NCBI RefSeq assembly: GCF_015207035.1
Contig: NZ_JADEXQ010000011.1
Coordinates: forward strand, 33,745 to 97,744
Origin: Romeriopsis navalis LEGE 11480
Lineage (GTDB): Bacteria > Cyanobacteriota > Cyanobacteriia > Leptolyngbyales > Leptolyngbyaceae
Direction: 5' to 3'
Length of the DNA: 64,000 nucleotides
Shown piece after piece: positions 9,072 through 19,268 of the stretch. Made by a program: the position numbers and the translations under genes. Position 1 is the stretch's first letter; every line of letters begins with the position of its first letter. The notes beneath the pieces were generated by a model that ran no database searches, was not told the origin of the DNA, and saw only the letters and a program-made list of their open reading frames with translations.

Positions 9072-10433
9072 ATGCCAAAACTCACGATCGATAGCCTTTG
9101 GTCTGAAGCATTGGAGCGCATGAAGCTACAGCTCAGTCGTCCTACGTTTGAAACGTGGATTCAAAGTGCTGTTCCAGCAGAATTAGAGAATAATTGTTTA
9201 ACCCTGCGCACTCCTAATCCGTTTTCAAGGAATTGGATACAAAAATACTATATTAATACGATTGTTTCAGCGCTTGAGGAGGTTGCAGGTTATCCGATCG
9301 ATCTGCAATTAATCGTTGATCAAGATGAGCAGGATAGTTCCAGCAAACAGGTCGTTAGCAAGATTCATCGGAAAGAATTAACGCCACCGGTGTTGGTGCA
9401 TACACCCCAGCAACGATCGATTCTTAATCCGCGCTATGTCTTTTCTCGGTTAGTGGTTGGTCCGAATAATCGGATGGCCCATGCTGCTTCACTCGCGGTG
9501 GCGGAATCACCGGGTCAAGAATTTAATCCGCTGTTTTTATGCGGTGGCGTTGGCCTTGGAAAAACCCATTTAATGCAAGCGATTGGTCATTACCGCCTTG
9601 AGATTGACCCAACCGCCAAGGTTTATTACGTTTCAACTGAGCGCTTTACCAATGACTTGATCACGGCAATTCAGAAAGATGATATGCCAAGCTTTCGGGA
9701 TCTGTATCGGGCGGCGGATGTGTTGTTAGTGGATGATATTCAGTTTATTGAAGGAAAGGAATATACCCAAGAAGAGTTCTTCCATACCTTTAATGCACTC
9801 TATGAAGCGGGTAAACAAGTGGTCTTGGCCAGCGATCGCCAACCGCATCAAATCCCGCGTTTGCAAGATCGGCTCTGTTCGCGTTTTTCGATGGGCTTGA
9901 TCGCGGATATTCAGCCACCGGATTTTGAAACTCGGATGGCGGTATTACAGAAAAAAGCCGAATACGAGGATATGGCGCTACCCCGAGATGTGCTGGAATA
10001 TATTGCGTCGAATTACACCAATAATATTCGGGAGTTAGAAGGTGCATTAAATCGTGCTGTGGCCTACATCTCAATTTCCGGCCTGCCAATGACGATTGAA
10101 AATATCACGCCAGTCCTGAATCCTGTGATGGAGAAGGTTGAAATTACACCGCAGGACATTATTCAGGTGGTATCGCAGCATTTCAACGTCGCAGTTGAAG
10201 ATATGAAAAGTAGTTCGCGGCGGCGTGAAATTAGTACCGCTCGTCAAATCGGCATGTATTTGATTCGGCAGCATACCGATTTGAGTCTGCCGAAAATTGG
10301 CGACGTATTTGGCGGCAAAGACCATACGACGGTACTGTACAGTTGTGACAAGATCGAAAAAAATAAAGCGGTTAATGCTGAACTGGCTCGCACAATTCAG
10401 CAATTAGGTGAGCAAATCACGGGTCGTCGCTAA
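9072..10433 (+). CDS. dnaA: Chromosomal replication initiator DnaA
   Basis: This is an ATP-dependent initiator that binds DnaA boxes and opens the origin. Numbering from the ATG at 9072 (453 aa): domain I begins [20 protein letters not shown] (9-28); Walker A is GGVGLGKT (158-165) and Walker B is LLVDDIQF (218-225). A sensor-type stretch reads [13 protein letters not shown], and the C-terminal DnaA signature is [20 protein letters not shown] at 9054 in frame adds six residues; the ATG is preferred because the conserved domain starts right after it. The interdomain linker (about 82-110) is short. The GT-C gene follows after 46 bases on the same strand. DnaA boxes lie 10 kb away, upstream of dnaN. 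Confidence 0.97.
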   Translation: MPKLTIDSLWSEALERMKLQLSRPTFETWIQSAVPAELENNCLTLRTPNPFSRNWIQKYYINTIVSALEEVAGYPIDLQLIVDQDEQDSSSKQVVSKIHRKELTPPVLVHTPQQRSILNPRYVFSRLVVGPNNRMAHAASLAVAESPGQEFNPLFLCGGVGLGKTHLMQAIGHYRLEIDPTAKVYYVSTERFTNDLITAIQKDDMPSFRDLYRAADVLLVDDIQFIEGKEYTQEEFFHTFNALYEAGKQVVLASDRQPHQIPRLQDRLCSRFSMGLIADIQPPDFETRMAVLQKKAEYEDMALPRDVLEYIASNYTNNIRELEGALNRAVAYISISGLPMTIENITPVLNPVMEKVEITPQDIIQVVSQHFNVAVEDMKSSSRRREISTARQIGMYLIRQHTDLSLPKIGDVFGGKDHTTVLYSCDKIEKNKAVNAELARTIQQLGEQITGRR

Positions 10434-10479
10434 ACTCGGTTTAACTTGCTCAGCCACACGATTTGTATGAGGATTTGCC

Positions 10480-12252
10480 GTGGTAAGGGTTGCGCGTCAG
10501 GCGTTGGCGCTGCTGTTTTGGATGGGGTTAGCGACTTATCTCTACGGTAGTACCTTAACCCTAAAGCCCTTGTGGAGCGATGAGTTCGCTACGATTGTGT
10601 TTAGTTTGGGCCGTAGTTTTCAAGCAATTCCGATTAACCAAATACTGGATTCGTCGGATTTATTGGCCCCGCTTCAGACGGCCCCATCGACGAGTTGGGC
10701 AACGGTGTTACATCGACTATTGACGGAAGATACCCATCCACCGGTATTTTTTTGGCTGAATTATGAGTGGATTCATGTGGGCAGCCGCTGGCTGCCCGAT
10801 TGGTTTGCCCATGCGTCTGGTGCGCCTTCGGTTTGGGCTGTGCGATCGCTCTCGGCTTTCTGTGGTGTTTTGTGTGTGCCGGCGATGTTTGGTTTGGCTT
10901 GGGTCACGACGCGATCGTCTGCCGTGGCCCAGTTAGCCGCTGGATTAATGGCGGTCTCGCCGTTTGGCTTGTATTTGGCCCAAGAAGCGCGGCACTATAG
11001 CCTGGCAACGCTGTGGGTGATTCTGGCCTTGACCAGTTGGATGACGGTTGTGCGATCGTGGCAGCAGCGATTATTCCCGTCATGGTGGGTGAGCTTTGCC
11101 TGGATTGGCATTAACGCCCTTGGCCTGGCCACACATTACTTTTTCAGTTTGATTTTTTTAGCGCAAGCAATGGTTTTACTGTTGCTTTTGGGGGTGGATT
11201 TCAGCACGCGTTGGCAGCGTTGGCCGGCTGGGGCGGGTTGGGGATTTTGGTCGCGTGTGGGGCTGGTCGCGATCGCCACAGCGATAAATCTGTTGGTTTG
11301 GTTGGCTGTCTGGCAAAGCATTTCTCGCAGTGAATTAATTCAGTGGGTCTATACCGGGGCCCAAACGGGTTGGCAAGCCTGGCTGAATCCCCTGTTGAAT
11401 TTATTGGTTGGCGGCATCACCATGACTGTTTTGTTGCCGATTCAATCTGTGCCACCGGGGATGGGGCGACTGGCCGGGGCGCTAACGATCGTTTGTGCAT
11501 TGCTGATAATTTGGGGAGTGATTCGTGGTTTGAGGCAACAGTGGCAGGCGCGACAGCAGCGTTTATTGCTGTGGGCTACGCTGGCGAGTTTGGCGGGGGC
11601 GCTAGTGGGGTTGTTGTACCTGGATTATGGTTTGGGCGCGGATGTCACCCGGGGATTTCGATTTAACTTCCTCTATTTACCGAGTCTGCTGTTGTTGGTC
11701 GCTTGGGGCCTGGGAATGGACCGGCGTGAGGTCCGTCAGCGTTGGCGGTGGGGGTATGCGGTGTTATTGCTGGGGTTACTCGGTTCTCTGACGGTTGGTC
11801 ATAATTGGGGCTATCAAAAAGTGCATCGGCCGGAGTTGATTGCGTCAGCGATCGTTCAGCTCGAACAAACAATCGCCGATGAGACTGCGCCCCAGACAGA
11901 ATCATCAACCGCACCAATTTTAATTGCAGCACCCTATCGAACCCATGCCCAAACCACCCGCTTGATGAGTTTGGCTTGGGACTTACAACAACGCCAACAA
12001 CCGGCGCGCTTTTACCTTGATCAGCAGCAATGTCAGCCAACGGACCCGATCGCCTGTCGCCAGTTAACCGCATTCGCGCAGCAGCAAATTCCAGCGCAGA
12101 TGGCCTATCCTTTTCGGTTGTGGTTAATTAATTACAATTCGCTCGATAACTTGTCGCCGATCGGCTGTGATCGAGATTTGCAAGTGGGTGTGCAGCAGGT
12201 CGATGGTTTTACGGCCCAGCCCTATCGTTGCGAAAAGCCCCCGCAGACTTAA
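10480..12252 (+). CDS. Polytopic GT-C (family 39-like) glycosyltransferase
   Basis: The 590-residue membrane protein has about ten hydrophobic segments. The first helix is followed by LWSDEF with the acidic pair typical of lipid-linked GT-C enzymes, then THPPVFFWL, which matches the PMT/ArnT-type family 39 layout. Such enzymes move a sugar from a polyprenyl-phosphate donor to a lipid, protein or glycan on the outer side of the plasma membrane; the acceptor cannot be read from sequence. The C-terminal 130 residues are soluble and probably periplasmic, with three or four Cys. The GTG start at 10480 is supported by GAGGA just upstream. It probably shares a transcript with dnaA and ends in a strong terminator that overlaps its stop codon. 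Confidence 0.85.
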   Translation: MVRVARQALALLFWMGLATYLYGSTLTLKPLWSDEFATIVFSLGRSFQAIPINQILDSSDLLAPLQTAPSTSWATVLHRLLTEDTHPPVFFWLNYEWIHVGSRWLPDWFAHASGAPSVWAVRSLSAFCGVLCVPAMFGLAWVTTRSSAVAQLAAGLMAVSPFGLYLAQEARHYSLATLWVILALTSWMTVVRSWQQRLFPSWWVSFAWIGINALGLATHYFFSLIFLAQAMVLLLLLGVDFSTRWQRWPAGAGWGFWSRVGLVAIATAINLLVWLAVWQSISRSELIQWVYTGAQTGWQAWLNPLLNLLVGGITMTVLLPIQSVPPGMGRLAGALTIVCALLIIWGVIRGLRQQWQARQQRLLLWATLASLAGALVGLLYLDYGLGADVTRGFRFNFLYLPSLLLLVAWGLGMDRREVRQRWRWGYAVLLLGLLGSLTVGHNWGYQKVHRPELIASAIVQLEQTIADETAPQTESSTAPILIAAPYRTHAQTTRLMSLAWDLQQRQQPARFYLDQQQCQPTDPIACRQLTAFAQQQIPAQMAYPFRLWLINYNSLDNLSPIGCDRDLQVGVQQVDGFTAQPYRCEKPPQT

Positions 12253-12264
12253 CTGCGAGGGCTT
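12235..12264 (+). terminator. Terminator overlapping a stop codon
   Basis: AAGCCCCCGCAG pairs with CTGCGAGGGCTT, leaving one unpaired base and a 6-base loop, ACTTAA, that contains the TAA stop of the GT-C gene. It is followed by GTTTGG. The stem itself encodes the last coding residues. Confidence 0.75.
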
Positions 12265-12324
12265 GTTTGGCGTATCTTCAATTGTCTGGATCAACCAGTT
12301 GACGCAAGTAAACGACTTGCCGAA

Positions 12325-15300
12325 TTAAACGAGGGCACCAAGGGTTTGTAGTAACTCTTGCTCGTTATAGGGCTTCGAGAAGTAAGCGGTGGCGCCCAGG
12401 TTCATGGCCAGTTTCCGGTGTTTCTCACTACTCCGTGAGGTGAGCATGGCGATCGGCAGTTCGCGGAACTCCGATCGGGTTTTAATTTCGCTCAGGACGC
12501 CATAACCATCTAAGCGTGGCATCTCAACGTCACAAATCACTGCTTGGACGCGTAAGCCACCGAGCAGTTGATCAACTGCTTCTTGACCATCCCGGGCTTG
12601 CTCCACCAAATATCCGGCTTTTTCGAGTGATAGGGCCAGATAACGTCGTGCATGAATTGAATCATCAACCACGAGCACTGTGACATTGTCATCGGCGGAT
12701 GATGCCGTTGGGCTGTCATCCATTCCAGCATCTCGATCAGCGCTGTCGGGACTTGCGGTTTCATCACTTGGACGTGTGGTGATTGATTCATGCAAGTCAA
12801 GGACGGCCATTGGATCGAGGAGTGGTACAACTCGACCATCACCCAGGGTGGTGACACCACTGAAACCCTCGGGCAGTGCTAACGGACTGGCAACCGGCCG
12901 AATCGCAACTTCCTGCTCGGCCCAGAACCGTTTGACCTGCAAGCCATAGGCTTGGGTCCCACTGCCAACGACGACAACCAGCGGGTGGTTGATCATCGGG
13001 TTACCGGACATTTCGGTTTGCTTCGTCCCAGGGGCAAAATTCCAATGCTGCTCCGGATTATGCAGCGGAATTGTGCTGTCTTGCCAGACGATCGATGCGC
13101 CATCGGCTTCGGACTGGATATCGATGCTGGCCAGCGGTAAAATTTCCTTCACCACATCCAACGGAATCGCAAAGGTAAAGCCACTGGTTTCCAATAGCAT
13201 CACGCGGAAGATCGAGAGTGACAACGGAATACTGATGGTAAACGTTGACCCTTTGCCGAGTTCGGTCGTAACGCTAATATCACCTTGAACTTTTTTCAAG
13301 TTGGACTTCACCACGTCCATCCCGACGCCGCGACCCGACAGCTCCGTTACCTTATCCGCGGTACTAAATCCGGCATCGAAAATCATATCCAGCAGTTTCT
13401 GTTCGGAGAACTCCTGAATCTGGGCTTCGGGAATGCCGTATTGCCGAATTTTGTTGCGGATTTTATCGAGATTAATCCCGCCGCCATCATCACTCATGGT
13501 GACGATCGCCCGGTTACCCCGTTGGGAGGCCCGAATGGTAATCGTTCCTTCACTGGGTTTGCCGTTGGCCTCGCGAACTTCCGGTGTCTCGATACCGTGG
13601 TCAAAGGCATTGCGCAGGAGGTGATTAATTGGGTCAGTCAGAATATCAAGGGCGTAACGCTCAAACAGCGTATTTTCTCCCTCGATCGCCAGCTTCACCT
13701 GTTTGCCGTATTTCACAGCATAGTCGCGCATGACCCGTGGGAAGCGTCCCACGATGTCTTCAAACGGCCGCATCTGAGTCCGCGTAATTCGAGTTTGTAG
13801 ATTACGACTCGTCAAGTTGAGGCTGTTGTTTGCCTGCTGCATTTCTTGGTTAGTCAGGTTGATATCCCCGATCACCTCTTGCAGTTTGACGATCGTTTCC
13901 ATCTGCTCCTGGGCCAACAGATGCAATTCCGAATATTGGTCCATTTCCAAGGCGTCAAATCCGGAATCCGAGGATTGACTCGGGCTCGGCAGGCCCATTC
14001 CGACTGGGACACTGGCCCCATTTGCCGCTGGGACTAAGTCTTCCATGGAAGCTTGGTCATACCAACGCCGCAGTTCGAGGTTAAAGCCTTCGAGATCGTC
14101 CATGCGCTGTCGCAATAGGCCCATCAGATCCTGAAACTGCTCTAAACGCAAGTTGATCGAGTTACGATCAAGAATCAAGGCGCTAAACAAGCTATTGATC
14201 TGTCGTAGTTGCTCAACGGGCACACGAATATTGGCATCCGATGCCGTTTTCGCGGCGGCGGGTCGCTGGGTTTTGGCAGGAGTTGGCAGTTTGACCGGAG
14301 TTGGCGGTTTGACAGCGGGTGCCGTTGGCGCGGCGGGTGCCGGAATTGCCTCAGGTTCCGGGATATCCGGTAGGCTAATGTTGGACATCGCCGTTTGGAG
14401 CTGCGCTAGATCCGTCAGATCAAAGCTGGCAGTCGTGACGTCCGGTGCGTCATCGACCGGTGCGATGTTTGAGTCGCTGGTCGCGTCGGGCGTTGTAGCG
14501 GCGTCCTCGATCGATGCATCGCTAGCGGCGGCATCGGGTTCAACGGCTGGTATTGCCGGTGCCATCGCACTCAAGTCGATGCCTTCGAGCGCGGTTAAAC
14601 TTGCTTGGAGGCTGGAGAGGTCGTTCGCATCAATTTCCGGTACGACTGCCGGTGCTGCCGGCTCATCCGTAGGCGCGGCAAGTTCATCCGTCGCGATCGC
14701 CGCAGTATTGGCAATGGACCATTCCAATGCCGTTGGCAACTGTTCGACACGACCCAGCTCGACTAACGCACTGGTGCGTTGCCACAGCTCCAGTGCCTCA
14801 TCGGCGATGTGATTAATTTGGCTGAGGTTGGCGGTGCTGGCTTCCGCTTGAATCGAGCCGCAGAGGGCCACAAACGGGTCAACTTCACCAATCAAACCAA
14901 ACTCCATCATTTTGGTGCTGGCTTGAATCAGACTTTGGCGTAGCTCTTCGCCGCTGAGTGTGGGACGTAATGCCTCAAACTCCGTCAATGCGCCATCCAC
15001 ACCACTGGTAAACATGACAGTTGTAATGTCAATGTCTTCGTTGGCGGCGAGCAGGGTATTTTCGTCGGCTTCGGTCACACTGCCGAGGCGATCGCGCAGT
15101 TGATCAAAGATCGGCGTCGCCCGCTCGTTCATCCAAGCATCATCCACCGGAATTTCTTCATAGTGGCAATGCTTTACCGCCCGTAGACAGTCGATGCCCT
15201 GTAGCAGCAATGTTTCGAGGCCCGTATCGATTTCAATTTGCCGCGCTCGCAGAATTTTAAAGGAATCCTCCAAGTGGTGGGCCACTTGGCTGAGCGGCAT

Positions 15301-15474
15301 GAAACCCATCATCCCCGCACTACCTTTAATCGAGTGGGCGGCCCGCAATGCGGCATCCAACTGTTGCGGGCGATCCTCGGCCGTGGCGAGATTCAGCAGA
15401 ATTGTTTCTAACTGCTCAAAGTATTCTTCGGCTTCTTCTAAAAAATTCAGCCGTACCTGTTGTTCTGTGTCCAT
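12325..15474 (-). CDS. pilL: CheA-type hybrid histidine kinase of the Pil chemotaxis system (PilL-like)
   Basis: The 1049-residue protein opens with an Hpt domain (AAHSIKGSAGMMG, phosphorylatable His47). A second helical Hpt-like region and a long Ala/Pro/Asp linker (about 265-400) follow. Next come the CheA dimerisation helices (RVPVEQLRQINSLFSALILDR), an ATPase domain (HLLRNAFDHGIE, DDGGGI, GRGVGMDVV), a CheW-like domain, and a C-terminal receiver (VLVVDDSIHA, phosphoacceptor Asp in VICDVEMP, Lys in FSKPY). This is the architecture of cyanobacterial PilL/TaxA-type kinases controlling type IV pilus motility and phototaxis. It is last in a five-gene operon and receives signals from the MCP through CheW. 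The exact ortholog name differs between species. Confidence 0.92.
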   Translation of the reverse strand: MDTEQQVRLNFLEEAEEYFEQLETILLNLATAEDRPQQLDAALRAAHSIKGSAGMMGFMPLSQVAHHLEDSFKILRARQIEIDTGLETLLLQGIDCLRAVKHCHYEEIPVDDAWMNERATPIFDQLRDRLGSVTEADENTLLAANEDIDITTVMFTSGVDGALTEFEALRPTLSGEELRQSLIQASTKMMEFGLIGEVDPFVALCGSIQAEASTANLSQINHIADEALELWQRTSALVELGRVEQLPTALEWSIANTAAIATDELAAPTDEPAAPAVVPEIDANDLSSLQASLTALEGIDLSAMAPAIPAVEPDAAASDASIEDAATTPDATSDSNIAPVDDAPDVTTASFDLTDLAQLQTAMSNISLPDIPEPEAIPAPAAPTAPAVKPPTPVKLPTPAKTQRPAAAKTASDANIRVPVEQLRQINSLFSALILDRNSINLRLEQFQDLMGLLRQRMDDLEGFNLELRRWYDQASMEDLVPAANGASVPVGMGLPSPSQSSDSGFDALEMDQYSELHLLAQEQMETIVKLQEVIGDINLTNQEMQQANNSLNLTSRNLQTRITRTQMRPFEDIVGRFPRVMRDYAVKYGKQVKLAIEGENTLFERYALDILTDPINHLLRNAFDHGIETPEVREANGKPSEGTITIRASQRGNRAIVTMSDDGGGINLDKIRNKIRQYGIPEAQIQEFSEQKLLDMIFDAGFSTADKVTELSGRGVGMDVVKSNLKKVQGDISVTTELGKGSTFTISIPLSLSIFRVMLLETSGFTFAIPLDVVKEILPLASIDIQSEADGASIVWQDSTIPLHNPEQHWNFAPGTKQTEMSGNPMINHPLVVVVGSGTQAYGLQVKRFWAEQEVAIRPVASPLALPEGFSGVTTLGDGRVVPLLDPMAVLDLHESITTRPSDETASPDSADRDAGMDDSPTASSADDNVTVLVVDDSIHARRYLALSLEKAGYLVEQARDGQEAVDQLLGGLRVQAVICDVEMPRLDGYGVLSEIKTRSEFRELPIAMLTSRSSEKHRKLAMNLGATAYFSKPYNEQELLQTLGALV

Positions 15475-15543
15475 GATTGCTTACCTAGGCCCAAACGTAC
15501 GACGTGCAAAATAACGACATGCAAGAAAACATGCTGGCGCATC

Positions 15544-18066
15544 TTAAACCGCGGCTTGTGTACCCTCCTCTACGGCTGCTGCCTGGACATCAATACTCGG
15601 GGCAGCATCAGCCAAATCAGCGGTGTCGGCCACCTTAAACTGGGCCACTGACTCTTGCAGTGAACGGGCAATTTCGGCTGTATCTTGAATTGCTTGGGCC
15701 ATTTGCTCCGAGGCTTTGGCGCGTTGCTCCGACTCAACCGTGGCGGATTTCACCTGGTTGGTTACAACGTCTGCCGCCGCAGTCTGTGCCGTGGTGGACT
15801 CGGAAATCGATCGCATCAGTTGGTTAATTTGGGCCGACTTTTGCAGTACCTGAGTCAGGCGCTGTTTCGTACTTTCAACCAACTGGGTACTATCAACCAC
15901 CTGTGCTGTACCGGTTTCAATCGCGCCGACTACCTCCTGCGTTTCGGCCTGAATTGCCGATACAATTTGGGCAATCTCCTTGGTCGCGGATGCTGACTGC
16001 TCTGCCAGGGCTCCGACCTGCTCCGCAACCGCCGTAAAGCCTTGACCCAATTCACCGGCGCGGGCTGCTTCCACACTGGCGTTTACGGCCAAGAGGTTGG
16101 TCTTCAGGGCAATCTCGTCAATCAAGCTCACCGTCTGAGAAATCTTCTGGGCCGATTCACCCAATCGTTTGATTTTCTTCGCCGTTTCGCCGACCGTCGA
16201 TCGGAGGTTCAGGATACTGTCTACCGTCTTATCCATGTACTCACTACCGTCTTGTACCGATGCGTAAGTTTCATCGGTGAGCTTCGACGCTTGGTCCGCG
16301 TTGTTGGCAACGGTTTGAATCGACATGGATACTTCTTCCACCGACTGCATGGTTTGACGCAGACTGTTGGCCTCGGCAATTGCCTGGGTGGCCAAGCTGC
16401 GAATTCCCTCAGCGTTGACATCCAGTGACATACCTACTTGTCCCGAGGAGGTCTTCACCTGCATTGCGGTGTTCCGCAAGTTTTCAATAATCGAGTTGAA
16501 CAAGTCAGCCACAATCCCCACGTCTGTGGCTGAGAGCTGGGCCCGAACGGTGAGGTCACCTTCACTGGCATCGCTCACATCGTCCATCAACTGCATGATG
16601 TCGCCTTCCAGTTCATCCCGTTGACGACCTTGCTCGGCGGCGAGCTTCTCTTGCTTTCCAAGTAGACCTTGCACTTCATCCAGTAGACGGTTGAAGGCGG
16701 TGGCCAGGGTGCGTGTCTCCACCGTACCTTGGCCGTCAACTCGCAAGTCCAGTTTACCCTCGGCCACTTCTTCCGCAGTTTTGGTCAATTCAACCAACGG
16801 TTGAGCCAAGTTACGGGCCAATAGCAATACAAAGAAGGAACCCAGGATACTCAAAATCAGTGAACTACCGATAAATACGTTCAGGGATTCTTGACCAGCC
16901 GCGTTAACGATACGTGCTTCTTCCGAACTCACAGCGACGAGGTCAGTCCCGCGAACGGCCGTGAGACTGTAGTAGCGATCGCCCAGTTTGATTAAGACAC
17001 CGTTAATCCGATACTTTGTATCCCGATGGCCCTTGTCCTGCCGGTTCTTCACCTGCTTGACCTGGGCTTCTGCTTGCCCAGAACCGCCAAGCGCGGTGAT
17101 ATCGAGATCGCCGACGAGCTCAAATCCACCGATCCGGCTCAAGTTTTGTTTAAATGCTTCAAGTCCATCGTAGTCAAAGCCGCCGAGATTCGCCTTGACG
17201 ACCTGTTGGGAGATTTGTTGAATTTTCTTCCCGCCGAGCAATTGCTGTTTAGCTTTAGTTTCGGTTTTGAGCTTCTCTTTGGTAATGGTGGTAACGACGT
17301 TACCGCTCTTGCTATCGATTAGCTGAATTTGCTCACCATCAACCATCTCTTTCTGAACGAACCGTGCCAGTTCTTTCTGGAAAAAGTCGGTTTTGATCGC
17401 CATCTTCACGACACCCAAGGATTCTAAGCCAGCGGGGTCGTAAATCTTGCGCGCCGTTGCCACAACGCTTTGTTGGGCTGATTCATCAAATTCTGGTTCG
17501 TCGATAAATGAACCATTGCTATTTGCGGCCTGCCACCACTTTTCATCACTTTGCACAAAGTCGGATGTGGGTTCACCGGCGGCAAGGGTAAAACCATTGC
17601 GATCGGTAATAAAGATTTCTGCCAGACCATCGGTGCGTAGTAAGCGCTTGAGGTAAGTATTGATCTCAGGGTTGGTTTCGAGCTGATGCAGGCCATCAAA
17701 CCGTTTCTCAAGCGCCTCTAGGTTCTCGGGTTTACTCAAGTTAAGCTTGTTCAGGCCCTGACTGGCGACCGTTTCTTTAGACTTAGCAAATAATGCGAGA
17801 ATTTCGGGGCTTTGGCGAACGACCTCGATAATATCCTGCTTGCCTTTGAAGATCGATTCGGTGGCCAGACTAATATCGATCCCGTCCTTTCGGACTCGCT
17901 TTAGTTCTGCTTCACGACCGCGATTACGTGAGATGGTATAGCCGAGTCCACCCGCAACGAGCAGTGGCACGAGTACCAGTGGCAGAACGCTGAGCAATAA
18001 CCGACGCGGTAGGGTTTGCTTAGTGTCAGCGATGATGTTGGGTTTGACGGAGCTTGCTTTGATCAT
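15544..18066 (-). CDS. pilJ: Methyl-accepting chemotaxis protein (PilJ-like)
   Basis: This is an 840-residue transmembrane receptor. TM1 (about residues 22-46) precedes a large dCache-like sensory region; TM2 (about 395-418) leads into HAMP segments ([25 protein letters not shown]) and a second HAMP-like stretch. The cytoplasmic signalling tip reads [33 protein letters not shown] split over the hairpin, with the adjoining [22 protein letters not shown]. The protein lacks bilin-binding GAF domains, so it is the PilJ type rather than the photoreceptor type. It should sit in the plasma membrane in an array with the CheW and CheA of the same operon. Spacing to CheA is about 70 bases and to CheW about 120. 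Confidence 0.93.
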   Translation of the reverse strand: MIKASSVKPNIIADTKQTLPRRLLLSVLPLVLVPLLVAGGLGYTISRNRGREAELKRVRKDGIDISLATESIFKGKQDIIEVVRQSPEILALFAKSKETVASQGLNKLNLSKPENLEALEKRFDGLHQLETNPEINTYLKRLLRTDGLAEIFITDRNGFTLAAGEPTSDFVQSDEKWWQAANSNGSFIDEPEFDESAQQSVVATARKIYDPAGLESLGVVKMAIKTDFFQKELARFVQKEMVDGEQIQLIDSKSGNVVTTITKEKLKTETKAKQQLLGGKKIQQISQQVVKANLGGFDYDGLEAFKQNLSRIGGFELVGDLDITALGGSGQAEAQVKQVKNRQDKGHRDTKYRINGVLIKLGDRYYSLTAVRGTDLVAVSSEEARIVNAAGQESLNVFIGSSLILSILGSFFVLLLARNLAQPLVELTKTAEEVAEGKLDLRVDGQGTVETRTLATAFNRLLDEVQGLLGKQEKLAAEQGRQRDELEGDIMQLMDDVSDASEGDLTVRAQLSATDVGIVADLFNSIIENLRNTAMQVKTSSGQVGMSLDVNAEGIRSLATQAIAEANSLRQTMQSVEEVSMSIQTVANNADQASKLTDETYASVQDGSEYMDKTVDSILNLRSTVGETAKKIKRLGESAQKISQTVSLIDEIALKTNLLAVNASVEAARAGELGQGFTAVAEQVGALAEQSASATKEIAQIVSAIQAETQEVVGAIETGTAQVVDSTQLVESTKQRLTQVLQKSAQINQLMRSISESTTAQTAAADVVTNQVKSATVESEQRAKASEQMAQAIQDTAEIARSLQESVAQFKVADTADLADAAPSIDVQAAAVEEGTQAAV

Positions 18067-18187
18067 TGGTGTGTACCGGTTCCCAGAACTAAAGTAAGGA
18101 CAGAAGTAAATCGATTTGTTGTGTTTTTATGCTCAATGGTGGGTCGCGTAGACTAAGCGCTGACCCGTCATTGATTTCCGGTTGCGA

Positions 18188-18742
18188 TCAGCCAATATTG
18201 GCCAATGCCTCAGGATTCAGAATTAAAAGTGTTTCATTATCTTGAGTGACTTGCCCCGATAAAAAAGGCTGCAAATGTGAGTCGACATTGGCCTCGATCG
18301 GTGCAATATCCTCAGCGGCGAAGCGAATTGAACCCTTAATTTGGTTCACAGTTAAACCTAGAAATAAATCTGAGTCACTGTCGCTCTCGGAACCGCCCGC
18401 ATTCGGTGTGATGCGAATAACAATGGTTTCGTAGCGGTAGGCCCGTTCGACATCCGTCGTCAGACCCAATAGTTTTGCGAGGGAGGATAGCCATAGGACT
18501 TGTCCTCGAATTCGCATCAGGCCCAACACATGGTTCGGCATATTGGGCATTGGTGTAATGTCTTGGGGCGTCAACAACTGGGTTTCTTCAACGCAGTCGA
18601 GGGGTAGCACCATGGCCGTATCAGCCGAAACTTGCAATCGTAAAAAGGCGTTGCCAGTCCGTTCATCTACTTCAAACAACTGTGGCAGTAGTGTCTGTAA
18701 ACGATCGGCTGGCTTAGCGGTTTGAGGGACAGGGACTTGCAT
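18188..18742 (-). CDS. pilI: CheW-like adaptor (PilI-like)
   Basis: The 184-residue CheW domain protein contains the family hallmarks VLGLMRIRGQVLWLSSLAKLLGL and a C-terminal ETLLILNPEAL strand. It lacks enzymatic motifs. In the Pil system it bridges the MCP tip and the CheA kinase. An acidic loop (GSESDSDSD) interrupts the second subdomain. It sits between the CheY and MCP genes, with 25 bases from the CheY gene, which supports cotranscription. Confidence 0.92.
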   Translation of the reverse strand: MQVPVPQTAKPADRLQTLLPQLFEVDERTGNAFLRLQVSADTAMVLPLDCVEETQLLTPQDITPMPNMPNHVLGLMRIRGQVLWLSSLAKLLGLTTDVERAYRYETIVIRITPNAGGSESDSDSDLFLGLTVNQIKGSIRFAAEDIAPIEANVDSHLQPFLSGQVTQDNETLLILNPEALANIG

Positions 18743-18767
18743 AATTAAATATGAGTGGCGATGACGC

Positions 18768-19133
18768 TTATACCGAAACCGACTGAACGGCGCTAACCAG
18801 TTCTTCCTGCGAACAAGGCTTGATCACGTAAGCATCAACGCCTTGCTTCTTCGCCCAAGTTTGGTCAACTTGGCGATCTTTGGTGGTACAAGCGACGATC
18901 GGAATTGCCGATGTTGTGGCATCTTTTTTCAAGAGGCGGCAGAGTTCCAAGCCGGTAATCTGTGGCATGACCAAGTCAGTCACAATAATGTCAGGCAGGC
19001 TAGCTTTGGCTTGTTCAAATGCCTCTTCGCCATTCTCAGCAGTCGATACAACATATCCCGCTGATTGTAAGTAATTGCTAATCAATTGCAATTCGGATTT
19101 CATATCATCAACGATCAAAACTTTCTTAGCCAT
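18768..19133 (-). CDS. pilH: CheY-like single-domain response regulator (PilH-like)
   Basis: The 121 residues form one receiver domain: VLIVDDMKS (acidic pair), phosphoacceptor Asp in IIVTDLVMP, Thr in VACTTKD and Lys in VIKPCS. There is no output domain, so it acts by protein contact, either on pilus motor machinery or as a phosphate sink for the CheA-like kinase. Its position second in the operon, behind the PatA-type protein and before CheW, matches pilH of cyanobacterial pil clusters. Confidence 0.92.
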   Translation of the reverse strand: MAKKVLIVDDMKSELQLISNYLQSAGYVVSTAENGEEAFEQAKASLPDIIVTDLVMPQITGLELCRLLKKDATTSAIPIVACTTKDRQVDQTWAKKQGVDAYVIKPCSQEELVSAVQSVSV

Positions 19134-19268
19134 GGGTTGCTACCTGCGATTGGGGAAAATTTAGGACGGTAAATCAATCAGCAATTTAATGTTAACCATT
19201 TGCCTATTGGGACATCTCCGCTAATGCACAGATTAAATAGTGGACAACATTAAAAAGATTAAGTGGAA

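Noticed and set aside
13846..14812. Plus-strand frames within the CheA gene, including one of 219 codons
   Set aside because: They mirror the Ala/Pro/Asp-rich linker of the CheA protein read backwards; no ribosome site or family pattern.
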